Assembly (NCBI RefSeq): GCF_001425025.1
Contig: NZ_LMDE01000015.1
Span: forward strand, 158,764-222,763
From: Nocardioides sp. Root122
GTDB lineage: Bacteria; Actinomycetota; Actinomycetes; Propionibacteriales; Nocardioidaceae
Direction of reading: 5' to 3'
DNA: 64,000 bases
This document shows positions 36,055 through 44,579 of the stretch, piece after piece. Position numbers and translations under genes: made by a program. A model generated the notes under the pieces. That model did not search any database. It was not told the origin of the DNA and saw nothing but the letters and a program-made list of their open reading frames with translations. Each line of letters opens with the position of its first letter. Position 1 is the stretch's first letter.

Positions 36055-36773
36055 GTCTGGCGCCGGGTCAGCACGGACCGCAGCTCGCGGGTGTGGCGTC
36101 GGCTGACCGGGAGCTCGGTGCCGCCGATGACGACGCTGACCCGGCCGCCCTCGCTGCGCACCTCCTCGACGTGCGGCAGCGCGACGAGGACCGAGCGGTG
36201 GATGCGCACGAAGCCCGCGGAGGCCCACTGCTCCGCCAGCGAACTGAGCGGCGTGCGCACCAGGTGCGAGCCCTCGGCGGTGTGGAGCCGGGCGTAGTCG
36301 CCCTGCGCCTCCACGTGGGTGATCTCGGAGCGGTTGATGAACCGGGTGACACCGCCGCGCTCCACCGGGATCTGCACGTCACCCGACGGCGCGGGGCCGC
36401 CGGCCTCCACCACCCGTCGTACGGCCTCGGCGAGGCGCTCCTCGCGCACCGGCTTGAGGACGTAGTCGACCGCCCGGAGCTCGAAGGCGGCGACCGCGTG
36501 CTCCTCGTGGGCGGTCACGAACACCACCGGCGGCGGGGACTTGAAGCGCGAGAGCACCTGGGCGAGGTCGAGCCCGGTCAGGCCGGGCATCTGGATGTCG
36601 AGGAAGACCGCGTCGACCTCCTCGGCCTGCAGCACCCGCAGCGCCTCGGTCGCGGAGTCGCTGCCCATCACCTCGCCGATGCGCGGGTCGCGCCCGAGCA
36701 GGAAGGTGAGCTCGTCGAGCGCCGGCCGCTCGTCGTCGATGACGAGGACCTTGAGCAGCGGCGTGGCGGTCAT
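36051..36773 (-). CDS. LytTR-family response regulator
   Basis: 240 residues. Receiver domain with VLVIDDERPAL, the phospho-acceptor Asp at about 59 (AVFLDIQMPGLTG) and YVLKPVREERL. The C-terminal LytTR DNA-binding domain reads ITHVEAQGDYARLHTAEGSHLVRTPLSSL, GFVRIHRSVLVALPHVEEV and LPVSRRHTRELRSVL. ATG 36773 overlaps the kinase stop. It probably activates the downstream symporter genes, as in BtsS/BtsR- and YpdA/YpdB-type nutrient-sensing systems. Confidence 0.95.
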   Translation of the reverse strand: MTATPLLKVLVIDDERPALDELTFLLGRDPRIGEVMGSDSATEALRVLQAEEVDAVFLDIQMPGLTGLDLAQVLSRFKSPPPVVFVTAHEEHAVAAFELRAVDYVLKPVREERLAEAVRRVVEAGGPAPSGDVQIPVERGGVTRFINRSEITHVEAQGDYARLHTAEGSHLVRTPLSSLAEQWASAGFVRIHRSVLVALPHVEEVRSEGGRVSVVIGGTELPVSRRHTRELRSVLTRRQT

Positions 36774-37900
36774 ACCTGGACTCCGGGGGCGAACTTCGGC
36801 ACTCGCACGATCACCTTCGTGCCGGCGCCGGGCGCGGTCTCGACGACCAGACCGTAGTCGTCGCCGTAGGCGTTGCGCAGCCGTGCGTCCACGTTGCCCA
36901 GCCCGACCGAGTCCATCGACGCGTCGCCGGCGAGCGCCCGGCGCACCCGGTCGGGGTCCTCACCGGTGCCGTCGTCCTCGACCTCGAGCACGCACTCCTG
37001 GTCGAGGTCCCGGGCGGTGATCGAGAGCCGGCCGACACCGTCCGCCTTGTCGGCACTCGCCTCCAGCCCGTGGCGTACGGCGTTCTCCACCAGAGGCTGG
37101 ATGCACAGGAACGGCACGGCCACGGGCAGCACCTCCGGGGCGATCTGCAAGGTGACGTGCAGCCGCTCGCCGAACCGGGCCTGCTCGAGGAGGAGGTAGC
37201 GCTCGACCGAGCGGAGCTCCTCGGCGAGCGTCGTGTACTCGCCGTGGCGGCGGAAGGAGTAGCGGGTGAAGTCGGCGAACTCCAGCAGCAGCTCGCGGGC
37301 CCGGTCGGGGTCGGTGCGCACGAAGCTGGCGATCGCGCCGAGCGAGTTGTAGATGAAGTGGGGACTAATCTGCGCACGCAGCGCCCGGACCTCGGCCTCC
37401 ATCAGCCGGGTGCGCGACGCGTCGAGCTCGGCCAGCTCGAGCTGCCCGCTCACCCACGACGCCACCTCGTCGGCGGCGCGGACCAGTCCGCCGGTCGTGT
37501 GCGGGGCGCCCACGACGAGGGCGCCGACGAGACGGTCGTCGACGGCCAGCGGGCTGACGATCGCCTGCCGAACCTGGCAGCCGCCGTCGTCGCAGACGAG
37601 CGTGCGCTCGTCGACGATCATCGTCCGGCCGGTCTCGGTGACCTGGGCGATCGTGGCGGCCAGCTGGCTGCGGTGGTGGCCGCCGAGGCCGTCCCACGCC
37701 AGCAGGCCGCTGCTGTCGCCCAGCCCGGCGGCCGGGGTCCCGAGCAGGGCGCGGAGGTGGCCCACGGACCGCTCGGCGCTCGCCGACGTCAGGCCCTCCC
37801 TCAGCGCCGGGCTGGCCAGCGAGGCGTTGTGCAGCGCGCGGAACGCGGCGCGGTCGGCCTCACCGCCCAGGGACGTACGCCGCCACCGCCATCTCGCCAC
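36770..37900 (-). CDS. LytS-type histidine kinase with GAF-like sensor
   Basis: 376 residues. No clear membrane helix. Residues 50-150 look like a GAF domain (VGHLRALLGTPAAGLGDSSGLLAWDG, DDGGCQVRQAIVSPLAVDDRLVGALVVGA), with two Cys in CDDGGC. The His-kinase domain has the H-box RAQISPHFIYNSLGAIASFV, IQPLVENAVRHGLE (N box), EVEDDGTGED and GLGNVDARLRNAYG. A soluble sensor for a transported carboxylate or its metabolite is likely. Encoded first in the operon with its LytTR partner (ATGA overlap). Confidence 0.93.
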   Translation of the reverse strand: MARWRWRRTSLGGEADRAAFRALHNASLASPALREGLTSASAERSVGHLRALLGTPAAGLGDSSGLLAWDGLGGHHRSQLAATIAQVTETGRTMIVDERTLVCDDGGCQVRQAIVSPLAVDDRLVGALVVGAPHTTGGLVRAADEVASWVSGQLELAELDASRTRLMEAEVRALRAQISPHFIYNSLGAIASFVRTDPDRARELLLEFADFTRYSFRRHGEYTTLAEELRSVERYLLLEQARFGERLHVTLQIAPEVLPVAVPFLCIQPLVENAVRHGLEASADKADGVGRLSITARDLDQECVLEVEDDGTGEDPDRVRRALAGDASMDSVGLGNVDARLRNAYGDDYGLVVETAPGAGTKVIVRVPKFAPGVQV

Positions 37901-37927
37901 GGGGCGACAGTAATCGCCGAGGGAGCC

Positions 37928-39295
37928 TCAGCGCTCGCACCGCGTCTCGCGCTCGGCGCTGCAGCGGTCGCGGCGTCCCTGGCCGCCATCGGCCTCGTCC
38001 CGCCCCGGGCCGCCGCGCAGCACGTCGTCGCCGTTGGCTCCCTCGAGCAGGTCGTTGCCGGGGCCGCCGACCAGCGTGTCGTCGCCGCTCTGGCCCTTGA
38101 GCTCGTCCGCGCCGGCGCCGCCGGCCATCCGGTAGTGCTCGGGACATTCGGTCGAGGTCTCGAACCAGTACTCGTACCGACGGCTGAGGGTGTCGTCGCC
38201 GCCCCGGCCGCGGACCAAGCCGTCGCACGCCGAGACTCCGATGTCGTTGCCCCGGTCGGTGCCCTTCACGCGCACCGTGCGGGCGTGCACGTCGGCGTCC
38301 TCGAAGCCACGGACGGTGGCGGCGTACGACGCCGACGCGTCGGAGGCGACCAGCCGCTCCTTGCCGAGGTCGACGTCGAGGGTGCGCTCGCGGTCGAGGA
38401 CGTAGAGCAGATCGCGCCCGGAACCGGCGTCGAGCACGGTGCCGTCGAGGAGGACCGAGTCGGTCGTGAGCTCGTCCTTGCCGCCGCCCAGGTCGGCCGT
38501 GACGACGGCGCTGGCGGCGTAGACGGTGAGGGAGTCGGCGGCCGTGGTGCCGGTGAACGCGAGGTCGACGGGATCCTCGTGGGTGGGCCACACGGTGAAG
38601 GACTCCACCCGCGACCACGGGAGCGTCTGCTGCCCGTCCTCGGTGAGCCGACCACCGGGGTTGTCGATGACGAGGTCGTGCGCCGCGGTGCTGAGGGACA
38701 GCGTGTCGGTGCCGGGGCCGCCGGAGACGATGCCGCCGGGGGCCGTGCGTCCGTTCCAGCCGAGGTCGTCGTCCCCACGACCCAGGTCGACCTCGTCGGC
38801 GTTGACCACGCCCTCCTGGCCGCTGACGAAGCTGTCGTCACCGCCGCCGCCGAGCAGGGTGTCGCGGTCGGCGTCGAGGTGGTCGTAGTCGGCCGACCGC
38901 GTGCCGGCGTCGACGTCGTCGCTGCCCCCGCCGCCGAGGAAGGTGTCCGCACCGGCTCCCAAGGTCCCGGTGGCCGGCCAGTCGGGCGCCGCGGTCCCGT
39001 CGACGACGTCGTTGCCCGGGCCGGTGTCGATGTCCACCGGACGCTCGGTCCACTTGCCCTGGTCGGGGCCGGTGATGCAGACCAGGTCGTCACCCCCGAG
39101 GGTCGTCACGTCCTGGCTGCGGTTGGTCACGATCACGTCGCGGCCCTCGGTGCCGACGATGTCCTTCCTCGGCGTGCCCACGATCGTCGCGGTCTCTCCG
39201 CGGCAGGTCTCGCCCACGGCCTCGGCGGAATACGCCGGCGCGAGCAGGGTCAGGCCGAGCAGTCCGGCAGCGGTCAGTGTCGTCGTGCGGCGCAT
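37928..39295 (-). CDS. Secreted RTX-like calcium-binding repeat protein A
   Basis: 455 residues. Signal peptide MRRTTTLTAAGLLGLTLLAP. Rich in Gly/Asp nonapeptide-like repeats (GGDDLVCITGPD, GGGGDDSF, GRGGDDTL, GQSGDDTLVGGPGNDLLEGANGDDVLRGGPG), which fold as parallel beta rolls binding calcium. The C-terminus DRCSAERETRCER has a Cys pair. Closely related in plan to the protein at 40203-41531: both open with a mature CxGxxxTIxG stretch and close with GRxxC. Function unknown; no protease or lipase domain is present. Confidence 0.88.
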   Translation of the reverse strand: MRRTTTLTAAGLLGLTLLAPAYSAEAVGETCRGETATIVGTPRKDIVGTEGRDVIVTNRSQDVTTLGGDDLVCITGPDQGKWTERPVDIDTGPGNDVVDGTAAPDWPATGTLGAGADTFLGGGGSDDVDAGTRSADYDHLDADRDTLLGGGGDDSFVSGQEGVVNADEVDLGRGDDDLGWNGRTAPGGIVSGGPGTDTLSLSTAAHDLVIDNPGGRLTEDGQQTLPWSRVESFTVWPTHEDPVDLAFTGTTAADSLTVYAASAVVTADLGGGKDELTTDSVLLDGTVLDAGSGRDLLYVLDRERTLDVDLGKERLVASDASASYAATVRGFEDADVHARTVRVKGTDRGNDIGVSACDGLVRGRGGDDTLSRRYEYWFETSTECPEHYRMAGGAGADELKGQSGDDTLVGGPGNDLLEGANGDDVLRGGPGRDEADGGQGRRDRCSAERETRCER

Positions 39296-39317
39296 GGTGT
39301 CCCCCCGGGGCGAGCAG

Positions 39318-40169
39318 TCAGCGGAAGTCGATGAGCAACATGTCGGTGTCGGTGCCGTCGCTCACGACCGGTCCCTCCTGTGACGGATCGTCGGGGCCGG
39401 AAGTTGCCGGCTCGTCGCCGTCGACCACTGCCGCGCGGTAGCAGCGGGTGACGTAGGGGATCTGCATGCCGTCCATGCCGCGGCCGTAGTCGTCGTAGAA
39501 GGCGAGCACCTCGGCGAGGTGGCGCTCGCGCTCGGCCTCGTCCATCACCGCGAAGCTCGAGCGCGACCGCGCCAGGTCGAGCACGGTCTCGCGGTTGACC
39601 TCCTGCCAGTGCTTGAAGCTGGCCTCCTCCACGAAGCCGAAGAGGTCGCTGTGCACGAGCTGGTCGGCCGAGCTGGTGTCGAGGTCCTGGCGGCCGAGGA
39701 GGTCGCCCATCCGGCGCACCCAGGGGATCCGCTCGTCGCGGCTGTTCCACACCAGCGCCACGTGGCCGCCCGGCTTGAGCACGCGGGCGATCTCCGGGAG
39801 GGCGGCGTCGTGGTCGAACCAGTGGAACGCCTGCGCCACGACCACGACGTCGACCGAGCGGTCGTTCGCCGGGATCTCCTCAGCGGTCGCGACCTTGGCG
39901 CTCACCTCGGGCACGCGCTCGCGCAGCACCTCGAGCATCGCCTCGTCGGGCTCGGTCGCGAAGACCGCGTGCCCCTGGTCGACGAGCCCGCGGGTCAGCT
40001 TGCCGGTGCCGGCGGCCAGCTCGAGGACCACCTTCGCCTCGCCGCCGGTGAGCCAGGCGACCGCCTCGGCCGGGTACGACGGGCGGCCGCGGTCGTAGGC
40101 CTCCGCGACGGGGCCGAACGACCGGGCACGGTCGACCGGGGCAGGGGCTGCAGGGAGTTCGTCGCTCAT
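39318..40169 (-). CDS. Class I SAM-dependent methyltransferase
   Basis: 283 residues. RSFGPVAEAYDRGRPSYP, motif I VVLELAAGTGKLTRGLVDQG, acidic FATEPDEAMLEVL, VDVVVVAQAFHWFDHDAAL and LKPGGHVALVWNSRDE match the UbiE/Ycgj-type Methyltransf_11 group. Substrate unknown. ATG 40169. It stands between two RTX-like secreted protein genes on the same strand with gaps of 22 and 33 bases, so a shared transcript is possible, but a functional link is not evident. Confidence 0.9.
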   Translation of the reverse strand: MSDELPAAPAPVDRARSFGPVAEAYDRGRPSYPAEAVAWLTGGEAKVVLELAAGTGKLTRGLVDQGHAVFATEPDEAMLEVLRERVPEVSAKVATAEEIPANDRSVDVVVVAQAFHWFDHDAALPEIARVLKPGGHVALVWNSRDERIPWVRRMGDLLGRQDLDTSSADQLVHSDLFGFVEEASFKHWQEVNRETVLDLARSRSSFAVMDEAERERHLAEVLAFYDDYGRGMDGMQIPYVTRCYRAAVVDGDEPATSGPDDPSQEGPVVSDGTDTDMLLIDFR

Positions 40170-40202
40170 CGCGGACAGGCTACAAGCGCGGGCGCACCTC
40201 GC

Positions 40203-41531
40203 TCAGCGGCGTGCCTCGCAGCGGCGCACCGTCTCGCCCTGGCAGGTGTCGCGTCCCTCCCTGCCGTCGACGAAGTCCTCGCCGGGGCCGCCGACCAGGA
40301 GGTCGCGGCCGGTCGAGCCGGTGAGCGTGTCCTTGCCGGGGCCACCCAGGAAACGCACCCGGGGCTTGCGGTCGCAGTCGACGCGGCCCAGGTCTGTGGT
40401 GGCGTCGAGGGCGGTGAGGATGTCCTTCCCGCCCAGGCCGTGTGCGGTCGTGCGGCACGCGAGGACCGCCACGTCGTTGGCGTCGGGCGTGCCGAGGACC
40501 TCGACGTCCGGCGCGACGACGGTGGCGTCCTCGAAGCCGCGGGCCGCGATCGTGACCTCACCCTTGCCGCGGCCGGTCGAGAGCCTGCCCTTGCGGAGGT
40601 CGAGGTCGACGTCGGACACGGAGGCCATGCCGAGGTCGAGGCGGTCGGTGCCGCGCCCGCCGCTGAGGGAGGCGTTGTCCTTGGTCTTCTCCAGCGAGAC
40701 GATCCGCAGCTCGTCGTCCCCCGACCTGAGGGACGCCTGGAAGAGGGTCGAGCTCCGCAGGCCGTCGAAGAACAGCGAGTCGTGGCGCCCGGTGCCACCG
40801 AAGCTGAAGCGTTTCAGGCCCGGGTGGGAGGTGACCGCGAACCGCGAGAATCCCGAGATGGGCTGCAGCGGTGCCCGGGTCATGCCGAGGGTGCCGAGGT
40901 CGGCGTTGATGGAGACGCTTAATGCCTCGACCGGGTCGAGCCGGAGCAGGCTGTCGTCCCCTCCGTCCAGCGCTCCTGCGCCGGTCGCCACGCCGTACCA
41001 CGACAGGTCGACCCAGCCCGCCCGCACCGCGTCCGGGTTGCCCTGCTGCGCCTGGCCCGAGACCACGACGTCCTCGCGCAGGCCGCGCCAGCCCGTGTCG
41101 ATCGCGTCCCGCCCGGTGTCGAGGGAGGTGCCCGCCTGGACGGTCCCGGCGTGCACCACGTCCCAGGCCGGCGACCCGACGTAGCGGTCGTCGCCGTCGC
41201 CCAGGACGGTCTCGCTGCCCGCCACGGCCGCGCTGGCGTCCACGCTGTCGTTGCCGGCGCCCGCGTCCACGACGGGGCGGGCCCCACCCGTCACGCACAC
41301 GAGGTCGTCGCCACCGAGCGCCAGGACGCGCGTCGCGCCCTCGGTGGCGATGACGTCCGTGCCCTCCGTGCCGGTCAGCGTTCCCGAGGTGTCACCGGGA
41401 CCGGTGATCGTCACCGCCCGGCCCTGGCAGGTCGTCGGCGCGGCGCCGGCGGAGGTGGCCGTCAGCATGGTGGCGCCCGGCAGGGTGGTGGCGAGAAGGA
41501 CGGCAGCGGGCAGTGCGGTCGTGCGGAACAT
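40203..41531 (-). CDS. Secreted RTX-like calcium-binding repeat protein B
   Basis: 442 residues. Signal peptide MFRTTALPAAVLLATTLPGATM. Repeats: LALGGDDLVCVTGGARPVVDAGAGNDSVD, GDGDDRYVG, GGRGTDRLDLG, GLGGKDIL, FLGGPGKDTLTGSTGRDLLVGGPGEDFVDGREGRD, and the terminal RDTCQGETVRRCEARR with two Cys. It shares with protein A the segment RGFEDA-V-A-V-V-GT plus a DV-Cys core, so the two are diverged paralogues. Start ATG 41531. Extracellular; role unknown. Confidence 0.88.
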   Translation of the reverse strand: MFRTTALPAAVLLATTLPGATMLTATSAGAAPTTCQGRAVTITGPGDTSGTLTGTEGTDVIATEGATRVLALGGDDLVCVTGGARPVVDAGAGNDSVDASAAVAGSETVLGDGDDRYVGSPAWDVVHAGTVQAGTSLDTGRDAIDTGWRGLREDVVVSGQAQQGNPDAVRAGWVDLSWYGVATGAGALDGGDDSLLRLDPVEALSVSINADLGTLGMTRAPLQPISGFSRFAVTSHPGLKRFSFGGTGRHDSLFFDGLRSSTLFQASLRSGDDELRIVSLEKTKDNASLSGGRGTDRLDLGMASVSDVDLDLRKGRLSTGRGKGEVTIAARGFEDATVVAPDVEVLGTPDANDVAVLACRTTAHGLGGKDILTALDATTDLGRVDCDRKPRVRFLGGPGKDTLTGSTGRDLLVGGPGEDFVDGREGRDTCQGETVRRCEARR

Positions 41532-41618
41532 CTGTCTCTCCCGGGATCGGCTGTGGCGCAGGTTACGGGGTGGGATGCCGCGACCGGGCGGAAGGTTGCC
41601 GCGACTACCGTCCTCCCC

Positions 41619-42335
41619 ATGACCGACCCGCTCGCCTGGCTCACCGACCTCGAGGGAGTGCGCTCGGCCTACGCCGGCACCCGTGACGGGATCGACGTGA
41701 TGCTGCGCGACCGCGGGTTGCGGCGTACGTCGCCGGAGATGACCGCCGAGTCCCTGCTGCGCGGCGCGCACGCGAGCGCCGTGCTCGAAGGCTCGACCTC
41801 GACCCTGGAGCAGGTCCGGGCCGGCGAGGGCGACGGGATCGCCGCCGACGCGGTCCGCCTCTCCGCCTCGATGCTCGCGCTGGCGCCGCTGCTCAAGACC
41901 GCGCCGCTGCAGGCCATCGCCCGGCTGCACACCGTGGTGGCGTCGTCCGCGCTGCCCGCGGAGGAGCTGGGTCGCCCGCGCGACGCCGCGTCGGCCGACC
42001 GCCTGCGTGGTGTGTCGGAGCTCCTGCTGTCCGGCACCGAGGCGCCGGCCCTGCTGGTCGCGGCCGTCGCGCACGCCGACGTGGCGACGGCGGCGCCGTT
42101 CGCCTCGCACAACGGGATCGTGGCCCGGGCGCTCGAGCGGCTCGTGCTGGTCTCGCGCGGCGTGGACGCCAAGTCGCTCGTGGTGCCGGAGGCCGGGCAC
42201 CTGGCCCACCGGGCGGCGTACGAGTCCAACCTGCGCGGCTACTCCGAGGGCGGCCCGAGCGGAGTCCACTCGTGGGCGCTCTACGGAGCCGAGGCCTTCG
42301 CCGCGGGCGCGGAGGCCTCACCGCTGCGTGGTTGA
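41619..42335 (+). CDS. Fic-fold-like protein with degenerate active site, next to tad locus
   Basis: 238 residues. HASAVLEGSTSTLEQV at residues 51-66 resembles the ASSxIEGxxxT motif before Fic domains, and ARLHTVV with ELGRPRD resembles the following LH and GxxR region. At residues 159-170, APFASHNGIVAR lies where HPFxxGNGR should be: PF, NG and the last Arg remain, but the catalytic His is Ala and the Gly is His. So an AMP-transfer activity is unlikely. Proteins here are often labelled oxidoreductase in actinobacteria without support. Position before HAD-ssd-tadA suggests a pilus-locus role. Confidence 0.6.
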   Translation: MTDPLAWLTDLEGVRSAYAGTRDGIDVMLRDRGLRRTSPEMTAESLLRGAHASAVLEGSTSTLEQVRAGEGDGIAADAVRLSASMLALAPLLKTAPLQAIARLHTVVASSALPAEELGRPRDAASADRLRGVSELLLSGTEAPALLVAAVAHADVATAAPFASHNGIVARALERLVLVSRGVDAKSLVVPEAGHLAHRAAYESNLRGYSEGGPSGVHSWALYGAEAFAAGAEASPLRG

Positions 42336-42361
42336 CGCCTCACACGCGAGCGCACATGCGA

Positions 42362-42392
42362 GCGGCACCCGCTCACGTGGATCGGGTGCCGC
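42362..42392 (+). terminator. Hairpin between convergent genes
   Basis: A 10-bp perfect stem (GCGGCACCCG with CGGGTGCCGC) and an 11-base loop 27 bases past the Fic-like gene. The rest of the gap to 42627 is of lower GC and holds no gene that I can see. Confidence 0.65.
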
Positions 42393-42627
42393 CGCCTACA
42401 CGTGATGCCGTGGCTACCAAGCGTGCTCTTCTCAATCGCTGCCTCGGGAATATCCCGATCGGTCAGCACCCCATCGGATGGGTGGATCGCCGCGTGGGTA
42501 CCCGGTACACGTGCTGTCTCTTGAGTTGCTGCTTCAGTTCTAGTCCGCCCCGCAGGGGTCTTCAAGGGTTGACTTTCCCCCCTGCCGGTGGGTGCGAGGG
42601 GATCGGCTCCGCGCGGTGCGGAACTGG

Positions 42628-43425
42628 TCAGGCCTCGAGCCCCCGCCGCCTGCGGTTGGCCCAGATGACGCCCCCGGCGGCGACCGCGCCGCCCACGGCG
42701 AGGGCCGCGAGCGCGGGCCTGGTGGGCGGTCCGGGGAGGTGCCGGCGCAGCGCCACGGGTCGCACGAAGAGCAGCACCGGCCACTCGCGGGTGGTCGCGA
42801 TGCGGCGCAGCTCCTTGTCGGGGTTGACCGCGAACGGGTGCCCGACGACCTCGAGCATGTGCACGTCGGTCACCGAGTCGCTGTAGGCGTAGGACTCGGC
42901 CAGGTCGTAGCCCACGGTCGCGGCGAGGTGCTCGATCGCGCGCGCCTTCTCCTCGGCGTAGGCGTAGTAGTCGATGTTGCCGGTGTACTTGCCGTCGACG
43001 ATCTCCATCCGGGTCGCGACGACGCGGTCGGCGCCCAGCATCCGCCCGATCGGCTCGACCACCTCGGCGCCGCTGGCCGAGACGATGACGATGTCGCGGC
43101 CGGCGGCACGGTGCTCCGCGATCAGCGTCACCGCCTCGTCGTACACGAGCGGCTCGACGATGGTGGTGATCGTCTCGGTGACGATCTCGCGCACCGTCGC
43201 GACGTCCCAGCCGGCGCACAGCTGCGACATGAAGGCGCGCATCTTGTCCATCTGGTCGTGGTCGGCGCCGCCGGTGAAGAAGAGGAACTGCGCGTACGCC
43301 GAGCGCAGCATCGCGCGCCTCGAGATGAGCCCGCCCGCCTGGAACTCGCGGCTGAAGGCCAGCGTGCTCGACTTGGCGATGATCGTCTTGTCGAGGTCGA
43401 AGAAGGCCGCGGTGGGGCGAGGCAT
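42628..43425 (-). CDS. HAD-IB family phosphatase with C-terminal membrane anchor
   Basis: 265 residues. SerB-like HAD: nucleophile FFDLDKTIIAKSS (DxD), VIVSASGAEVV (Ser motif), and YAYSDSVTDVHMLEVVG (DSxxD, Mg site). The C-terminal LAALAVGGAVAAGGVIWANRRRR is a likely membrane helix with a basic stop-transfer tail. HAD-IB proteins of this type are regularly encoded beside ssd-tadA in actinobacteria. Substrate unknown; a phosphoserine or lipid phosphate is possible. Divergent from the ssd gene. Confidence 0.88.
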   Translation of the reverse strand: MPRPTAAFFDLDKTIIAKSSTLAFSREFQAGGLISRRAMLRSAYAQFLFFTGGADHDQMDKMRAFMSQLCAGWDVATVREIVTETITTIVEPLVYDEAVTLIAEHRAAGRDIVIVSASGAEVVEPIGRMLGADRVVATRMEIVDGKYTGNIDYYAYAEEKARAIEHLAATVGYDLAESYAYSDSVTDVHMLEVVGHPFAVNPDKELRRIATTREWPVLLFVRPVALRRHLPGPPTRPALAALAVGGAVAAGGVIWANRRRRGLEA

Positions 43426-43559
43426 GCCGTCATCGTAGGGGCCGGCCGACGGGGATCGTGGGCCTTCCGGTGTCCACAGCCCCGAGCCGGAGGCGGTCCT
43501 CCACAGGTGGTCGGGGCGGGCACGCCACGGCGTGGGTCCCGCCGGTGAGGCTCGTCCGC

Positions 43560-44579
43560 ATGCCCGTCCTCCTGCTCACCCGTTCTCCCTCCGTCCACGA
43601 CGCCGTGGTGCCGCTGTGCGCTGCTGCCGGCGTCGGCACCGAGGTCTGTCGTGACCCGGTGCTCGCCCTCGCCGCGTGGGCGACGGCCGACCTGGTGCTC
43701 GTCGGCGGCGACCTGGTGCTCGAGGTGGCCGCCCTTGCCCCTGCGCGCCGCGACGGGGTCCTCGTCGTCGCGGTCGCCCCCGAGGACGCCGCCTTCCGGG
43801 CCGCCGTCGAGCTGGGCGCGCAGGCTGTGGTCGACCTCGGCTCGGCCGCGGAGTGGCTGGTCGACGCGCTCGCCGACGTCGGCGAGCAGGCGTCCCCGGG
43901 CCGGGTCGTCGGGGTGGTCGGGGGCTCGGGCGGGGCCGGCGCCACCACGCTCGCCTGCGCCCTCGCCCAGTGGTACGCCGCACGGGCGCCGACGCTGCTC
44001 GTCGACACCGACCCCCTCGGCCCGGGCCTGGACCGGCTGCTCGGGATGGAGGGCGAGGCAGGCGTCCGGTGGGAAGGGCTGGCCGAGACCGCGGGCCGGT
44101 TGGGTGCCCGGGCGCTGCGCGAGGGCGTGCCACGACGCGACCACCTCGGGGTGCTCACGTGGTCGGGGCTGCGGCGCCGGCTCGACCTGCCGACGGTGCG
44201 CCGGATCCTGCCGTCGGCGGTGCGCGGCCACGACCTGGTCGTCGTCGACCTGGCCCGCCACGGCGAGTCGGTGGCCGAGCTGGTCGACCGGTGCGACGAC
44301 CTGCTGGTCGTCACGCCGGCCACCGTGCCCGGCCTGGCTGCGACCGCGCGCCTCGTGGGACTGCTCGGCCGCGACGGGAGGGCCGCCCGGGCGGGGCTCG
44401 TCGTGCGGCCCGGCGGCCTCGGCGACGCCGATGCGGAGCGGGTCACCGGGCTGCCGGTGGTCGCCGCGCTGCCCGACCAGCGCGGCCTGGCGACCTCCGT
44501 CGACCGGGGGCTCGGGCCGCTCGCGAGCCGCGGACCCCTCGCTCGCGCGGCCCGCGACCTGCTGGGGGAGGCCGCGTGA
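43560..44579 (+). CDS. CpaE/Ssd-like septum-site/pilus ATPase
   Basis: 339 residues. An N-terminal receiver-like domain (VLLLTRSPSVHDAVVPLCAAAG) lacks the phosphorylation Asp. The MinD/ParA domain has the deviant Walker A VVGGSGGAGATTLACALA, LLVDTDPLGPGLDRLLG, and VVVDLARHG (Walker B), with an LLVVTPATVPGLAATARL segment. In mycobacteria the Ssd homologue affects septation; in tad loci CpaE helps place the pilus machine. ATG 43560 is chosen; GTG 43545 is an alternative. TGA overlaps the tadA GTG (GTGA). Confidence 0.88.
   Translation: MPVLLLTRSPSVHDAVVPLCAAAGVGTEVCRDPVLALAAWATADLVLVGGDLVLEVAALAPARRDGVLVVAVAPEDAAFRAAVELGAQAVVDLGSAAEWLVDALADVGEQASPGRVVGVVGGSGGAGATTLACALAQWYAARAPTLLVDTDPLGPGLDRLLGMEGEAGVRWEGLAETAGRLGARALREGVPRRDHLGVLTWSGLRRRLDLPTVRRILPSAVRGHDLVVVDLARHGESVAELVDRCDDLLVVTPATVPGLAATARLVGLLGRDGRAARAGLVVRPGGLGDADAERVTGLPVVAALPDQRGLATSVDRGLGPLASRGPLARAARDLLGEAA

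Noticed and set aside
42336..42627. Possible tRNA or small gene in the lower-GC gap
   Set aside because: No cloverleaf or TPsiC-like segment found by eye; the frames are short and without motifs. Only the terminator hairpin is supported.
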